Part shown: one piece after another, positions 48,130 through 61,032 of the stretch
Layout: each line of letters starts with the position of its first letter
Position numbering within the stretch: the first letter of the stretch is position 1
Source of the DNA: Membranipora membranacea
Taxonomy: Eukaryota > Bryozoa > Gymnolaemata > Cheilostomatida > Membraniporidae
Direction: 5' to 3'
DNA length: 64,000 nucleotides
Assembly (NCBI GenBank): GCA_914767715.1
Contig: OU612071.1
Location: forward strand, 24,425,681-24,489,680
Notes under the pieces: model-generated
The model's database searches: none
Seen by the model: only the letters and a program-made list of their open reading frames with translations
Told to the model about the DNA's origin: nothing
Position numbers and translations under genes: made by a program

Positions 48130-48640
48130 AATAATAAAAGTTTGTAAGAAATCCTACCATCTAGATTATTTTTGCCATGCTTATGTAAACATGTCAGCCT
48201 TGTTACGGCCTAGCGCAAGCAGGTGAGTTGAGAAAACTGTATATACCAGTGCCAACTAATTACTAGTTTTCATCATGGTAAGCCTACTCAGATCTGTAAT
48301 GATAAAATTTACAAAAATATTGTTAGCAAACTACAGTCACATGGTTTATTAGGGCTTTGTTTGAGATTTATCACATGAAACAGTCATATAATTTGTGTCA
48401 CTTAACTTTTAACGAGCTAATGTCATTATTTTCCGGTTGCTTACAGTGCTGGGAATTCATGAGAGTTTATGATGCATCTGGATCATGATTTTAAATCAAC
48501 CATTTGCGAAAATGATGACAAAGATAACAACATTTTTACACAGCAACGTAAGATTTATTTGTTGGTGGCGTGGTTATTTGCTACAATACTTGAGTATGAA
48601 CAATGACGGTCCTGTTGAGCAGGTTAAAAAAAATTAAAAA
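48130..48640 (+). repeat. Direct duplication, unit 2
   Basis: Second copy of 43800-44340. The similarity probably begins earlier, as CTCCACAGT, TCTTCACAGCAG and CAGGCGTTA blocks near 47870-47995 match 42840-42970. Unit 2 is about 0.7 kb shorter in between. Confidence 0.7.
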
Positions 48641-49351
48641 CAAATGAATCTTCATAGTGTATGACACACGAGAGTTTTTCGATAACTTTAAATCTCACTC
48701 AACATCATAATCATAATCAATATTATGAGTAACCACCTGGAATAAAGTTTTGGGTTGAAAGGATTTGGTATCTTTTGACATATTTATAAATGTCTTCTTT
48801 TATAGCTGATACTAGTATGAATAGGATACAAGCAGGCACAGTGTGAGTTTGTTATGACCAAAGAAGCTGGTGGTTTGTTGTTTAATTTTATGGTATTAAA
48901 GTTAAGGTGCCACCATATCCTAGCTTTGTATAGTTTAGTGAGTAATATCAACTTCACATACCTTTCGCGAGAGATAAGTAGGAAGCATATAAGAGTGCAA
49001 ATTATCCAACTGCTCTCTGTATGAAGTACATTCCCAAGATCTGCAAAATATACCTGCATAATTAAGTTAACAGGAAAGTAGCTGTGTATGAGAAACCCTG
49101 TGATTGATACAAGATCTTACCGTGTCAGTGTCACAGCAGTAATCTTATCTGTGGTGTTTTTAGACATTCTAGGATGCAAACAGAGTACTGTTGTGTTCGC
49201 ACAATGTTAAAATGTGTCAGGCGCTAAATTATGACCATATAAAAAATACAATTAACAAAGTGTCTTGTAAATTAATTGGTTTGAGTTAAGTCACATTACA
49301 TATAACATTACATAGTTACAAACTGGCTCGACTGCAACAAATTTACAGTTC

Positions 49352-49908
49352 AGATCCCAAGTTCTTGAGAGAAAAAATAAACTATCACCTGGCATTGGGA
49401 GCTTTCTTTATGTTATCGATATTATCAATAGCTGCATCGGGTTAGTTGCTACATGTATCTTGGGTCGTCTGCAACTTCCTTTTTTTGCTAGCTAATACTT
49501 TTGTTCTTGTCACACTAAACTTCTTGCAGCGAGTTTAAATGACTATCCTGCTATGAAGTGAAGCCCACTGCGTTTACACTGAGTTTCAATAGATTAGTAA
49601 TATCCCGGTCATTGAACCAGTGTGTGTTACATGAGTCAAGCAATGTGTGTTTTATACCTAGTGTTATTAATAGATTAAACAAAATGCCAGGTTTATTTGT
49701 GAGAATCAGCCAATCAGAGTGAATGAGCTTCATAATGTACAGCTGAGCAATGGAATGTTTTTATCTCACTGAGGATCCCAAGTTCTTGAGAGAAAAAAAA
49801 AACTATCACCTTGTCATTGGGAGCTTTCTTTATGTTATCGATATTATCAATAGCTGCATCGAGTTAGTTGCTACATGTATCTTGGGTCGTCTGCAATTTC
49901 CTTTTAAT
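49352..49908 (+). repeat. Near-identical 135-bp direct repeat pair
   Basis: About 49352-49490 and 49772-49908 share a block from GATCCCAAGTTCTTGAGAG to CTTGGGTCGTCTGCAA with only a few changes, including the length of an A run. This is the most recent duplication in the array. Confidence 0.85.
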
Positions 49909-50980
49909 TTAGCGGGTCAGTATCAGTATCTAGATGAAGGCTGCCTGTTGCAGTCATCCTAAAAAGTAAATTTAAATGAGGTTTTTCAAAAATTGAAAAG
50001 AGTCTTTTTTATGATATCGATAACATATTACAATTAAACCTTCGAAACAGTGTCTTGTCATATGAAGTGTCATCCCCTGCTAAGCCTGAAGACAACTGCG
50101 ATATTCAAAGGCTATCATCATGAGATTTCTCAGATATCAATCCGCCTTGAAACATGCATCATCAAAAGACTGGGATTTAGTCCAACAATTCAATAACTCA
50201 ACACAACCAAAAACCGAAACCAATCAAGACAAACCAAAACACAAGCACAGGGGTCTATTCAGAAATGCACATTACTGATACTTGAGTAGATAACATCACA
50301 GAAGCAATGTCGAGCACAACCCATAATCATCGGCCTGAACACCAGGCCAATTACAGAAGTGTGATAACGATGAGCAGATATCAATATAATTGTGGCCAAC
50401 TTATCACACACAACATCACAAAGCATTAATATGCTGTAATCATGACTATGCAAAATTCACCTGGCATTCTCTTGTTAATTGATGGGTTTGAGTTCGATCA
50501 TCGCATCGTAAGATTTAATTAAGAACAAGTGACAAATGCAACTGTTAAGATATCTTACCATAGTATACCCAGAGTTGAGAGTCAAACCATTCAATAGTTC
50601 CTGCTTTGTTTAGAACATAGTGTAACTTATATCAGTAGACAGCTATATAGAAGCCGTCCAAAGTACAGTCTATACGGCTATCAACAGCTACGCACTGTAC
50701 CCACAATCTACAAAATGAGTTATGAAACTACTTAATAGCAGAACTGATCACAGTGTATAATATTGGTAGACAGTTACACTCAAGCCTTCCAAAGCCGAAG
50801 GTACAATCTACCAATCTGTCAACAGCTGTACAGCGCAACCATAATCTACAAAATGAGTTATGAAACTATTTATTAGCAGAACTAATCGACATTTTTATGT
50901 GCAATCAGGGGTTAGTTATTTTAAGGGCACGCAAAACCGGAGGTGAATGCCAACGGACTATGTGAAATTCAAATTAATGG

Positions 50981-51125
50981 TGCAGTATTTTTAAAATATG
51001 AAATATAAGTCCTGCAATTCGCAATGTATTAACTTATTAAAGCAAAAATTCATCGGCCCATTTTAATAACTTAAAACATTGCGAATTGCAGGATTCATAT
51101 ATCTTTTTTCATAAATACTGCACTC
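50981..51125. repeat. Hairpin of about 70-bp arms
   Basis: GTGCAGTATTT...CCTGCAATTCGCAATG is mirrored by CATTGCGAATTGCAGG...AAATACTGCAC. The centre lies near 51050. A related half (GCGAATTGCAACTC) lies at about 53407. Confidence 0.75.
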
Positions 51126-53665
51126 TTACCTGCGCGTGAAGTAACTGCAGATAACAGCTGGAGAATTCAAGTGTTGACATGATGGAGTTTCCAGCTAGTT
51201 GTTGTATCTATTTAGTTGCATTTTTTTATGCAGCGTGCGTCCTCTGCAATCTCCTTTAAAGTTAACCGATCAGTATCCAGATTTAGATGAAGGCTCCTTA
51301 ATGTGGTTTACTAAATAAGTGAATCTGAATGAAATTATGGAAAGAGTCTCTTTTTTATGATAATGATAACATTATTTTAACTCAGACAAATAGACTTTCA
51401 ATAATAGCACCACTCTGTTATGATGGTTGTCTTCCCCTGGTTATCGTTAGATTTTTCTGGAATTGTCCAGTCTTGAAACAGACAAAGTGTGATAATGAAG
51501 GACAATATTAATATTATTTGTGGCCAATATGTCGTTTAGATTTGCAGGCAATATCGCACAGCAGTACACTAGGATCATGGTTATATAACATGCACTATAC
51601 ACCAAATTCTCTTGTAAATTAATGGGTTTGCGTTCGCATGGTATCTAAAGATTTAATTAAGTACAGGAACTGCTAAAAAATCTTACCATAGTAAAACCGG
51701 AATTGCTAGTCGAACCGTCCAACAGTCCCTGCTTTTTTTGGGTCACAGTGTATAATACCAGTCAACATCTATCAAGCCATCAAAAGCCATGGGTATCTAT
51801 CCGGCTGACAACAAACATCTACAAAATGACTTATGAAATTGTTTAATAGCAGAACTGATTGGTAAATGAAACTAAGGCCACTGGTGAGTCATTGCAATGA
51901 TACAATGATTACTTTGCCAGGCCCATAGTTCAGGGAGGCAGGGATGCTCTGCCTCCCCTAGCATGCTAAATAGAGTGGCCTAAAAATGCTATAATTTAAT
52001 ATTCCATATTTTGATCAACTCATTTGGGACTTCCATATGCTATTTATCTCATGAAAACAGATTGGAGGCTTAAGACTGGGGACTAAAAAGGAGCTTACAA
52101 TACCCAATCAGGTGTTTCTTCTCACCCTCCAGGATTTTCGCCTCCCTAACATGTTTCCTAAACTGCAGCCCTGATTGCACATTGCCAGCTCTTATATAGA
52201 TCAGATCAGATCAATAAGAGTGTCATAAAGTGACTGCAGAGAACAGATAGAGAAACAGGTGTTGACATGATGGAGTATTCAATTGGAATGAAGTTATGAG
52301 AAATTGAAAACAATTTTTCTTAATATCCATGACATTTACAGTTCAGACAATTACACCTTCAAGTATATGATGGTTGTCCTCCCCTGGTAAACAGAAGGAC
52401 AAATGCCATATTAATAGGCGATTAATGTGAGTTTTAGTGATTTCAACCCATCTTGAAACATACAATATCAACGTATGATAACGACACACAATAACAATAA
52501 ATTATTTTGTGGCCAATATATTGTTTTGATATCCAGTGCCATAAAATAACTGCAGAGACCACATGAAGAAGTCAGGTGTTGATATGTTGAGTTTTCAGCT
52601 AACTGTATCGGTTTAGCTGTAACATCATGTATCTTGCGTCGTCTGCCAGGTCATTTCAAGTTAAGTGCAGAGACAGATGGATAAGTCAGGTATTGGGATG
52701 ATGGAGTTTTCAGGTTATGGTATCGGTTGTGTTGTCCGCCAGGTCCTTTCAGGTTACCACAGTCAGTATACGTGTGTAATATATAAAGGCTCTCAAAAGT
52801 GGACTGGAATGATATTATGAGAGGTTGGAAAGAGTTTCTTTTACGATAACAAGGACATTTACAATTTAGACAATTAGAACTTTGATTATATAATGGTTGT
52901 CTTCCCCGTCATTTTTGATTTGCAGGCAGTACCGCTCAGCACGATGGTGGGATCATGGCTATAGAAAAAATGCCATTCATGATAATCCCTTTTAAATCAA
53001 TGGGTTTGTGTTTGATCATGGCATCATAAGATATAAAAAAAGAATGTTTCTTACCTTAGTATACCCAATGTTGACAGTCGAACCATCCAACAGTTCCTGC
53101 TTTGTTTAGCTCACAGTGTATAATATCAGTAGACAGCTATATGAAGTCAACGTCAAAGGTACAATCTATCTGGCTGTCAACAGCTGTACGATGTATCCAT
53201 AATATACAAAATGAGTTGTGAAATTATTTGATATCAGAACTAACTGATGATTGGAAATATCACCACTGGTGATTCATTTTAAGGGCTCATACACCCGCAG
53301 TTGAAAGAGATCAGACTATGTGAAATTAAAATCTTTGGCGACGTACTAAAATAGTTTGATGAATAATTGTGATAATAAATTGGCTGACGGTACGTCTTTT
53401 TACTTTGCGAATTGCAACTCTTACAAATTAGGCCTATCATACTTATTTTTCAAACACTGTAATCTTACCAGCACATATCGATAAGTGTGCCATAAAATAG
53501 CTTTGATGTAGTAGCACATCATCGTCATCTGCAAATAAGCAACACTGAACGAGGTTAGCAGTTATATAATACGGTTCTGTTTAGGGAAAAAACCAATAGC
53601 GATTTCAGAATGTGATATTTTAAAGATTGTAATGTATATTATATAAAAAGTGCTGTACATTGTCT

Positions 53666-53971
53666 TCAGAGGGACAGTGCGGGACAAGACAATGAAATAT
53701 ATATTACCAATAGTTGATTAACCAATGTCCTGATTGCGTCAATCAGCTTATTAGTCAACTCTCGATCTTGTATTTCTACTGTTTCTGGTGCAGGATGGAG
53801 TCCATCCTGCAGGAACCAGTGCCTAAACTTCCACTTCCCTGCCATTCTCTTGAGTATGTGTGAATGAACATAGGGAGTAGGGAAATCGTTCCTTTGATTA
53901 AGTACACTGTTATCCACAAGGTTGATATTCTCAAACCTTAGGGTTTGAAAAGGAATGAATCTAAATAGCAA
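53666..53971 (-). pseudogene. SGNH-hydrolase-like C-terminal fragment
   Basis: The minus-strand frame contains GKWKFRHWFLQDGLHPAPET followed by an amphipathic Leu-rich helix-like end. DGLHP resembles the last catalytic Asp-x-x-His block of SGNH/GDSL esterases, a fold also carried by some retroelement proteins. The Ser and Gly/Asn blocks are not seen, so it is a fragment. Confidence 0.35.
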
Positions 53972-54388
53972 ACCTTTTCGGATTAAGGACTGATTTATGT
54001 CAAACCTTCTATAATAGGTCCCTCAATGTTTGTTTACACTCATACTTGGCACAAGGCCAACACAATTGTTTGAATTAATCATAGGCTTATAGAGAAATCT
54101 AGACTGGCTAATAATAGAGCAATGTGTCACAGTTAATTATTGGAAAAACCCAGCGACGTTATGTTACTGTGAGGTGCAGTGCAGTGGAGCATCAAACACT
54201 ATAACAGCCTGATAAATGCAATGATTATTGATAAAAATGAACTGCTTTGACTAGATACCTGATTTATTTTGAACAAATTTTTCTCCATTTGACAAATTTA
54301 TTTTAAAATCTGGCCTCCAGTGAATGTAGAAATTAATGCATTAATTAATGGATTATGAGAGGCATGCAGAAAGAACCAGAGTATTCTA

Positions 54389-54718
54389 CTACACATGACT
54401 GAATATCACTAATCGATTGAGTTTGCTCCTTATTAAGTCAATGGATTTGATCTGTTGGGATTTTGTTTCATGATAGAGTCTGATTCGTATATATCTTTTA
54501 TTCAGTGATCTTACAGTGCAGCTAGCATGAGCAGTACATTTGAAATGTTCGATCACTTGGTTTTCAGAGATGTATGTAAGAGTAGAAGTTAGAATCTTCT
54601 GAAATGAGTTAGGTAGCATTCCCTCATGATCGATAAAATGTCTTATTGTGGTTACGGCTACCCTCATGCACTTTGAGATATGTTTCATACCCAAGAATTG
54701 TCTGACAATTCTGTACAA
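54389..54718 (-). other. 109-codon protein-like frame, unrecognised
   Basis: The frame includes VTTIRHFIDHEGMLPNSFQK, YISENQVIEHFKC and SLNKRYIRIRLYHETKSQQI. Its composition and periodic hydrophobicity look like real protein, probably helical. It begins next to a 12-bp hairpin (54701-54734). It could be the C-terminal part of a transposon protein or an exon; no family assigned. Confidence 0.3.
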
Positions 54719-54911
54719 TTCTAGAATTGTCAGAAACTGACCTATATATCATTACCCAACCAGCAACCATTATTGTGTAATTAACCCTGCCTGCTAAATA
54801 AATTACTTTCATTATTGCTATTGTATAGTCATAGTATAAGCCTTTACAGTTCTAGTCAATATCAAGCAATTGAATTGACATTGTATTCAATGAGTTTGTA
54901 TTTAGATGACC

Positions 54912-55012
54912 AGGCAAGATATGCTGTAATGGATAGATATTGCTGTGCAAGGTAGCATCAAAATCTATATTGCGGGAGGCCTAGGTTCAAATCCACGCCC
55001 GGGCAAATCTTT
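54912..55012 (+). other. tRNA-derived relic or SINE head
   Basis: GGAGGCCTAGGTTCAAATCC followed by ACGCCCGGGCA has a good RNA polymerase III B box and tRNA-like 3' end, but the T stem and D arm do not pair. The following TCTTTTCCTTTC...CATCATGATGG resembles text after a similar B box at 15022-15070. Confidence 0.35.
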
Positions 55013-56444
55013 TCCTTTCGTTTCATCATGATGGAAAATGAAAGCATTCCATTCGAATTGTTGGCTCACAATTTTTGTAAGCACAGAAAACTCTTAGTAA
55101 TGAGTATGATGACCCGACAAAATACTTATGTTCAACTCTTCTGTGTTGTACCATCCCCTACGTTATATTTGGTGCAATCTGTTAATATTGGCAGCAACTG
55201 CATAAATAGAATACATCAGCTAAACTATGCTAGCAGAATTATCAGAAAACTTTGCTACTAATATAAATGAACAAGATCACTCCCAAGATGAGCGAGGAAT
55301 TACTTTGTATCAACTGTCCTACATCCCTAATTGGAGAGAAGTGATATGTGAATGAGGCCATATTATCCACAGAACCACTGACTACTGAAAACATGCTGAC
55401 TGATGCTAAAAAAACTCAAATTTGGTGTCACAGCAAGTAGTATGAGTACTGATTATTGGCATAGTCTAAACTACGCTCCTTGTGATTATTGAGAGTTAAT
55501 GGCTTTCAGCTATTTCTATTTGTTGGCCAAAGATGCTCTGAGCATGGAGTTAGCTCTGAATGTTATGGTATGCGGGCTGAGGGAGGCAAAGGTAAATCAA
55601 CTATCGTAAGCCTGGTATATATTCATTACCTGTCTACAAAGGAGCTCTTGATGTTATACTATATCATTCCCAGCCATCCCAGTTATATGGTGTACAGGAA
55701 GCAATTTTGGCATATTTCTTTCTCACTCTTGGATGGTAGTTCCCTAGTAGGTGTTGGCACTAGTACAGATAGTATTAAAATGTTAGACTAGTGGCAACAC
55801 CGTTTGATTTAATAAATTTTAATCTGTCAGCTTGAGTGCCACAAGCAGGGAGGTTAGCCAATAACAGGCATAATTACATAATTACCTTGATATCTTTGTT
55901 GTCAAAATTTTTAATTGTACAATTAAGTGTAATTAACACTGTTTGTTAATCCTTCATACACATTCCATTGCACTTGTAACAAGTCATCATGACTAGGGGT
56001 GGAACGACCTCTTGAGGTTGGAGTTGAATTTCGGATATTTGACCTCGGATTCAACCACAAACCGTGTCTTTACCCACAGGGTTGTCCATTTTTAAATCTA
56101 CTTGTACCTTATAAGTTCTGTGAAGGTTGCCTATGAATGCCAGTGTAAACAAAATGAACATTCTGACTGGCTTATCTAGATGATGACTTCATGAGTAAAT
56201 AACTTGGATACCAACAATACACTCAATTATGCTTGGCTAAGATGTTGATGTCAATTGAAAGGTAAACAATTGGCAAATGACACTGTGAGAATCTTGTTCA
56301 AATTCAATAATAAGCTAATCTCATTGAAAATGATCAGGCAGATTAAACTGTACATTGTAGCCATAGGCTACACATAACTTGACAAACTTAACTAAGATTA
56401 TTATAGCTAAGCACAATCTTACGTAATTGCTATCTTTAAACGAT

Positions 56445-58906
56445 TTAATATTTAATGTACAGATTGGAATGGCTGAATGAATTATGCAGTGCAGTGTTGC
56501 TGTCATCAAGTTCCAGAGAGTTGGCATTCGCAGATGTAGTAACTTCAGTTTTCACCCTGAGTCCTTTCATAGCACTAGTGAATTGAACAACATTTGGGTT
56601 GTTGTTAAAACCTCCACGAGACCTGATCGTTGAGAAAACGTGCTTTATATGGTATTGTCATAACTTGTAAGCAAGCAGGAATTTGACATCTGGGTATTTA
56701 GCTAACAGCGATCGACCCAATCTGATATACAAGTCTGCGGCAGATTGGAAGCCGATCAGGAATGTCAGAGTTAGTTTCCCGAGATAATCCACAGCTTTTC
56801 CTAGGAACCCCTCAGTATAGTCAATGTTCGAACGGTTCAGTGGAGACTTTAAACCTTTCCCATATCCTGAGTGGCTGTTCAACACATCGAACATGTGGTC
56901 AACCTGATTAAAAAAAATGAAAGATTAAGACAGTTATGCAATCAGGCTGCAACAAAGATTTGTTGTCAGGATTGGTATAAAAAGACCAATGCCGGTATTG
57001 GCCTAATATGATATAACGTGTGTTCAGAATCACCTCAAGGATTAAACTTTGATTTACAGGGCACGGGGAAGGATCTTCAGTATGTCAAATGAACAAGATC
57101 GATGGGATGAAACATAGTATTTATCTATTTGTTTACAGTGAGATAGCGGTTTGAATTAAATACTAAAATAGGATGACTACAATTTCATATTACAAAAACC
57201 ACTATTTAAAGTAAAAAAAATTCATATTTGCAAATGCAGTGAATGTTTATTTTAGTTAAGTCTGTTAATGAGTATACATGCTAGATTGCCAGTATATTGT
57301 ATATGCAGGTGAACAAATGTAAGCTCGACCCCCCCCCCTACCAATAATAGCTGTTGAAGTTATTGTTGAGGTTGTTAATGACCTTACCTGCATTATGAAG
57401 TTAATGGTTGGGACGCATCCCTCAAACTCTTTATCATTTACGTGTGGATATTCCAAGGCGTCAGCAACCGATGATGATAAGACTTCAGCCGCTAGTTTCA
57501 CCTTCATCTTCATATTTTTCCATTGCATATGGTTTTTTGAGAGTTTGTTGGCCGGTTTCAGTCCGATTTTTCCTTGATAGTTTGTCAGGTTCTCGATGTA
57601 CTTGTTGTTGATCTCCAACTCCCCTGATTTGAAAACTCGTAGAGTAGCCCAAGCATTACGGCAGAATTTGAGCACGTGTGCAGGATCAAGCGTAGTTGTG
57701 ACTTGATTTTCAGTGGCTGAAGCTTGAAATATCGCTTTTCAGGGATGCTGGCACCTAACTTATTGAGTGTCGCTATATTTGCAGCTGCGAGTCGATTTTA
57801 TCCTTGAAGAAAAATCCGACAGGGTGGCGAGTGCCCTCCAGTAATGGCACTAAAAGTAAAACTAGAGCTACTGTCGCGAGTACGCCTGACTTATCACCCG
57901 AACCGATGCTTCCTCCATAGTCAACATGGCCAATAATTTTGTCTGAGCCTTTCTGTACAATTGCTTGCTTTCGAATAGACATTCCATCAAACACCAGGCT
58001 ATAGAGTTTTGGTCCCTGCTTTACTGATATTTGCTTGAAAACTTCGATTTGGAAGCCGGGTTCACAAGCCATCTCCTTATCGTCCTTGGATTGGGCAGAG
58101 TGAAAACTGTTCTAAGATAACGGTAGACTCTGGGTGAATAATAAGATATTGCCAAAGCAAATGTCTTGATCTGCGGTGAATAATTCTTCTTTGTCTTAAT
58201 GTGTTTGTTTTTTTGCTCATTTTTAAATAGTTCCCCGATAGCGCTGTCCATTAGTTCCAGATTGCAGGAATTTTTTTTTCAGCATTTGTATCCTTTTAAG
58301 CATGACTGCGTTCTTGTTACGTAGTCTACCTACTGTTTGAGGTAGTGTGCTTACTCTTCTAGTGAGACATGATATTCTAACTTTAGGACTCAACCTTGGT
58401 CTGTCTCTCGGTATTACTTTCTTCTGTGGCGTCGATTCATTACACGGTATTGGTATCGTTGTCTCATCTGGTGATTGTGAGCTACCAGGGGTACATGTGT
58501 CTGATAGCGATGTGGATTGAGTGACTGAAGATCCAGACTGGAATTCTGGCTGTGACTGTTGTCGTTGCGATGTATATTCATTTGGAACTAACTGACTTCT
58601 TGGCTTCTTAGCTTCAGGTTGAAGATAGGCCGGATGAGAAGGAAATGTTGTAGAAATCGCTGTTGGATGGAGCCTTGCACGCTGTTTCAAGCCAGGCGGG
58701 ACTTGGAATTGATCTCTCGTAAAATGAACAGAACTTAATACTGAAGAACTTGTTGGCTTCCATCCTTTTCGCCTTACCGCGTTAGCCAACTTATCCTTAC
58801 GCTCTTTTTCAGACGGAAATCGATGAAGGCTCAGGTTACTATATTTGACTGGGTTATTAGAACAGCCATATGCCACACAGTACTTTCTGCTACTGGTAGA
58901 CGCCAT
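56445..58906 (-). pseudogene. P-element/THAP9-type transposase pseudogene
   Basis: Starting at the ATG at 58906, the protein has a THAP DNA-binding domain (residues about 8-90) and a Ser/Pro/Thr/Gln-rich linker. Then come YYSPRVYRYLRTVF, LPNPRTIRRW, EPGF, the catalytic-core block VFDGMSIRK, GHVDYGG, ANIATLNKLGA, LDPAHVLKFCRNAW, NKLSKNHMQW, and a clean phase-0 intron (56904-57387). The last exon carries MFDVLNSHSGYGKGLKSPLN and continues past an in-frame TGA (56660-56658) to SRGGFNNNPNVVQF and a TAA at 56447-56445. This order is that of THAP9 and Drosophila P transposase. Breaks are: a frameshift at an A9 run (58271-58279); shifts near 58065 and 57715; an internal loss near 57775 where the second catalytic Asp block is expected; the TGA; and a Lys where the family's catalytic Glu follows the Gln-x-His motif. 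The third zinc ligand of the THAP domain is Ser58, not Cys. Confidence 0.85.
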
Positions 58907-59901
58907 TTTACAACAGTTAAATGTGTCTGTAAAATATTCAAAAGACAAAAGATTTTGCCGAGTAAAGAACTCAAAGTATACTGACGATACGTGTATCTGG
59001 AATTTGGCAAACCCAGGTATAAGCACATTGAGAAAGTTTTTAGCATACACTGAACAGCAAATGGCAAATGCAAATTTGATTGCGATAGGTTTAACATTTA
59101 CTCCGAAAAGAAATTGGAATGATCAATTAAAACTTTTTGACAACAAAATACAACCTTTAGAGTTAACATAGACAAAATTAGATGTGATTGTTAGGAATAT
59201 TTTATGAATTGATACACAAAAAAGGCTTAAAACTCAAGTTTCTGTAAAACAAGAGGACTGAAAATATCTCACCTGCATTCTGTGGAAAATTTTGCACTAC
59301 TGGCTGCCTGCAAAGCTAACAATAACTCTGTATGACTCACTGGTTATGCAACTTTCATCACAGCCCATATTTTGTAGTGAGCATACAAGCACCTGACTGC
59401 GCCTCACAAGGACATAACGTCATGGGAATTCCCAACAATTAACTGTGACACTATTTTTAGTATGCTTGCTTAACAATGAGCCAGTCTTGATTTCTCTATA
59501 AGTTTATGGATTTAATATAGCCTTAGTTCTCAGCAGTCATTTGGTGTCATAGGTGGGGGCGGTTATCCTGTATCATGCCCTGAGGCTACAAATTACACAA
59601 ATTTCGATCGCTACGGGGCCGGGGGATTGTGCTGACAGGCATGGGAGGAGGGGGGTCTAAATCAACTAGCCTTGAAACACAGTGTGAATAATTTTGCTTG
59701 TAAGTTTCAGTAGTTTTATAAATATCCTTTCTGAAGTTTAATAAAAAGCCAACCCATCTCGATCCAGTACGCCCACTGACAAGCTTGTGGTGCGTCTCGA
59801 GAGAAGACAAGGTACTGGTAATTGAGCTCTTGATTAACGTATATCTGTTGCATCATTGACCAGGATTGATTGTTCTACCAGGTACTTGCTGTTATAATTT
59901 G

Positions 59902-60265
59902 TCAATGTCGTAAACTCCAGTAGCACACTATCCATAAGTTACTCGAAAACATCATATGTTCATATTTGCATCGACCTTGAAGACTACTTAGTGCGATACC
60001 AGCATACCCTTTCCTGTGTGACCTCAAATGATTTTTTGTAACACATACTTTCCTTGAAGCCTGGAGAGACTTTATAACCTTGTGACAAACTAATGCACAT
60101 AGATCTTTTGGCCACGCCTGGAGCCAAACATAGTGACTTAATAATATATCCATGACAATCAGCACATACTTGTACGTCTTCCCATTTTGAATTACAGGTT
60201 TATGAGGAAGGTGTTTTAATCTGAAATCTGCATGATGTACTCTGCGTACAGGGGAATGTGGGCAT
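59902..60265 (-). pseudogene. Integrase-core fragment
   Basis: The minus-strand frame reads VRRVHHADFRLKHLPHKPVI, then QNGKTYKYVLIVMD and LLSHYVWLQAWPKDL. This resembles the start of the retroviral-type integrase core (G..YkYvLvviD.fSkyvW), with the first catalytic Asp present. After that the frame loses similarity and the other catalytic residues are not seen. Probable source: an LTR or Ginger-type element. Confidence 0.42.
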
Positions 60266-61005
60266 CACAGCTGGTCCTCTCCAAAACTTGGGACTTTGCC
60301 AATGATTGACTGCCCCCTTGAGTTTTTGTTGTTTCGTTGTTTGAAGGTAATTCATAGTTGAGAAGACACATCCAACTTTCATGGTTTCTGAAGGCAACAG
60401 AAATTTGGACAGCACTTCCCTGAGTATTCTGTTTGAAAGACTACCTCCAAAGCTGCACATACAGACCTCATTTGATGTATTTAGTCACCTGTAGCTCTCT
60501 CAGCAAACAATTGCAGTTCACAAATCTTTTACAATCATGCGCAGACCGGATATTTAAAAATAATAGCTTAGGCTTATAAACACTTTCAGGATTTTTCGTG
60601 ATGTGTCCCTACTGTATATTTTAAGGAAATACAACCAACGGATGAACCAATGAAAGGTCTTGTAATCCAATTGGAACCAATAAGAATCCTGACAATAATT
60701 AAAGCACAAAGCCTCAGAGCTTGTTTATTGGTAAAAATCCTTTTGTCCTGAATGTGTTTATAAGCCTTGGCCATTTTTTTGAGATATCCGGTTCGCACAT
60801 AATTGTAAAAGATTTTTGAACTGAAATTGTTTGCTGAGTGAGCAACAGGTTCTGTTGACTCCAGAGACCATGAAATTTGGATGCGTCTTCTCAACTATGA
60901 ATTACCTTCAAAGAACAAAACAACAACAAAAACTCAAGGGGGGCAACCAAACATTGCCGAAGTCCTAGGTTTTGGAGTAGACCTGTGGTGGGGATGTTGG
61001 CCAAT
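60250..61005. repeat. Foldback repeat next to the tRNA gene
   Basis: About 60250-60600 is mirrored at about 60730-61005. Shared blocks include CTCAACTATGAATTACCTTC, AAAAACTCAAGGGGG, ATATCCGG and GTGTTTATAAGCCT. The right arm has lost about 80 bp. The left arm abuts the integrase-like fragment. Confidence 0.75.
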
Positions 61006-61032
61006 ACTACGAGCCTGCACAGTAATTAAGTA

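Larger units (their letters stand above)
49300..53500 (+). repeat. Degenerate long-unit tandem array
   Basis: Ordered phrases recur through 4 kb. GATAAC...ACATT before a GGTTGTCTTCCCC block occurs near 50010, 51350, 52318 and 52846. CTGCAGAGA...CAGGTGTTGACATGATG-like text occurs near 51145, 52232, 52548 and 52670. A CAGTGTATAATA...CAGT block followed by AAAATGA(G/C)TTATGAAA occurs near 50625-50860, 51745-51840 and 53110-53230. Units vary from 0.5 to 1.3 kb. No ORF is shared by all units. Confidence 0.65.
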
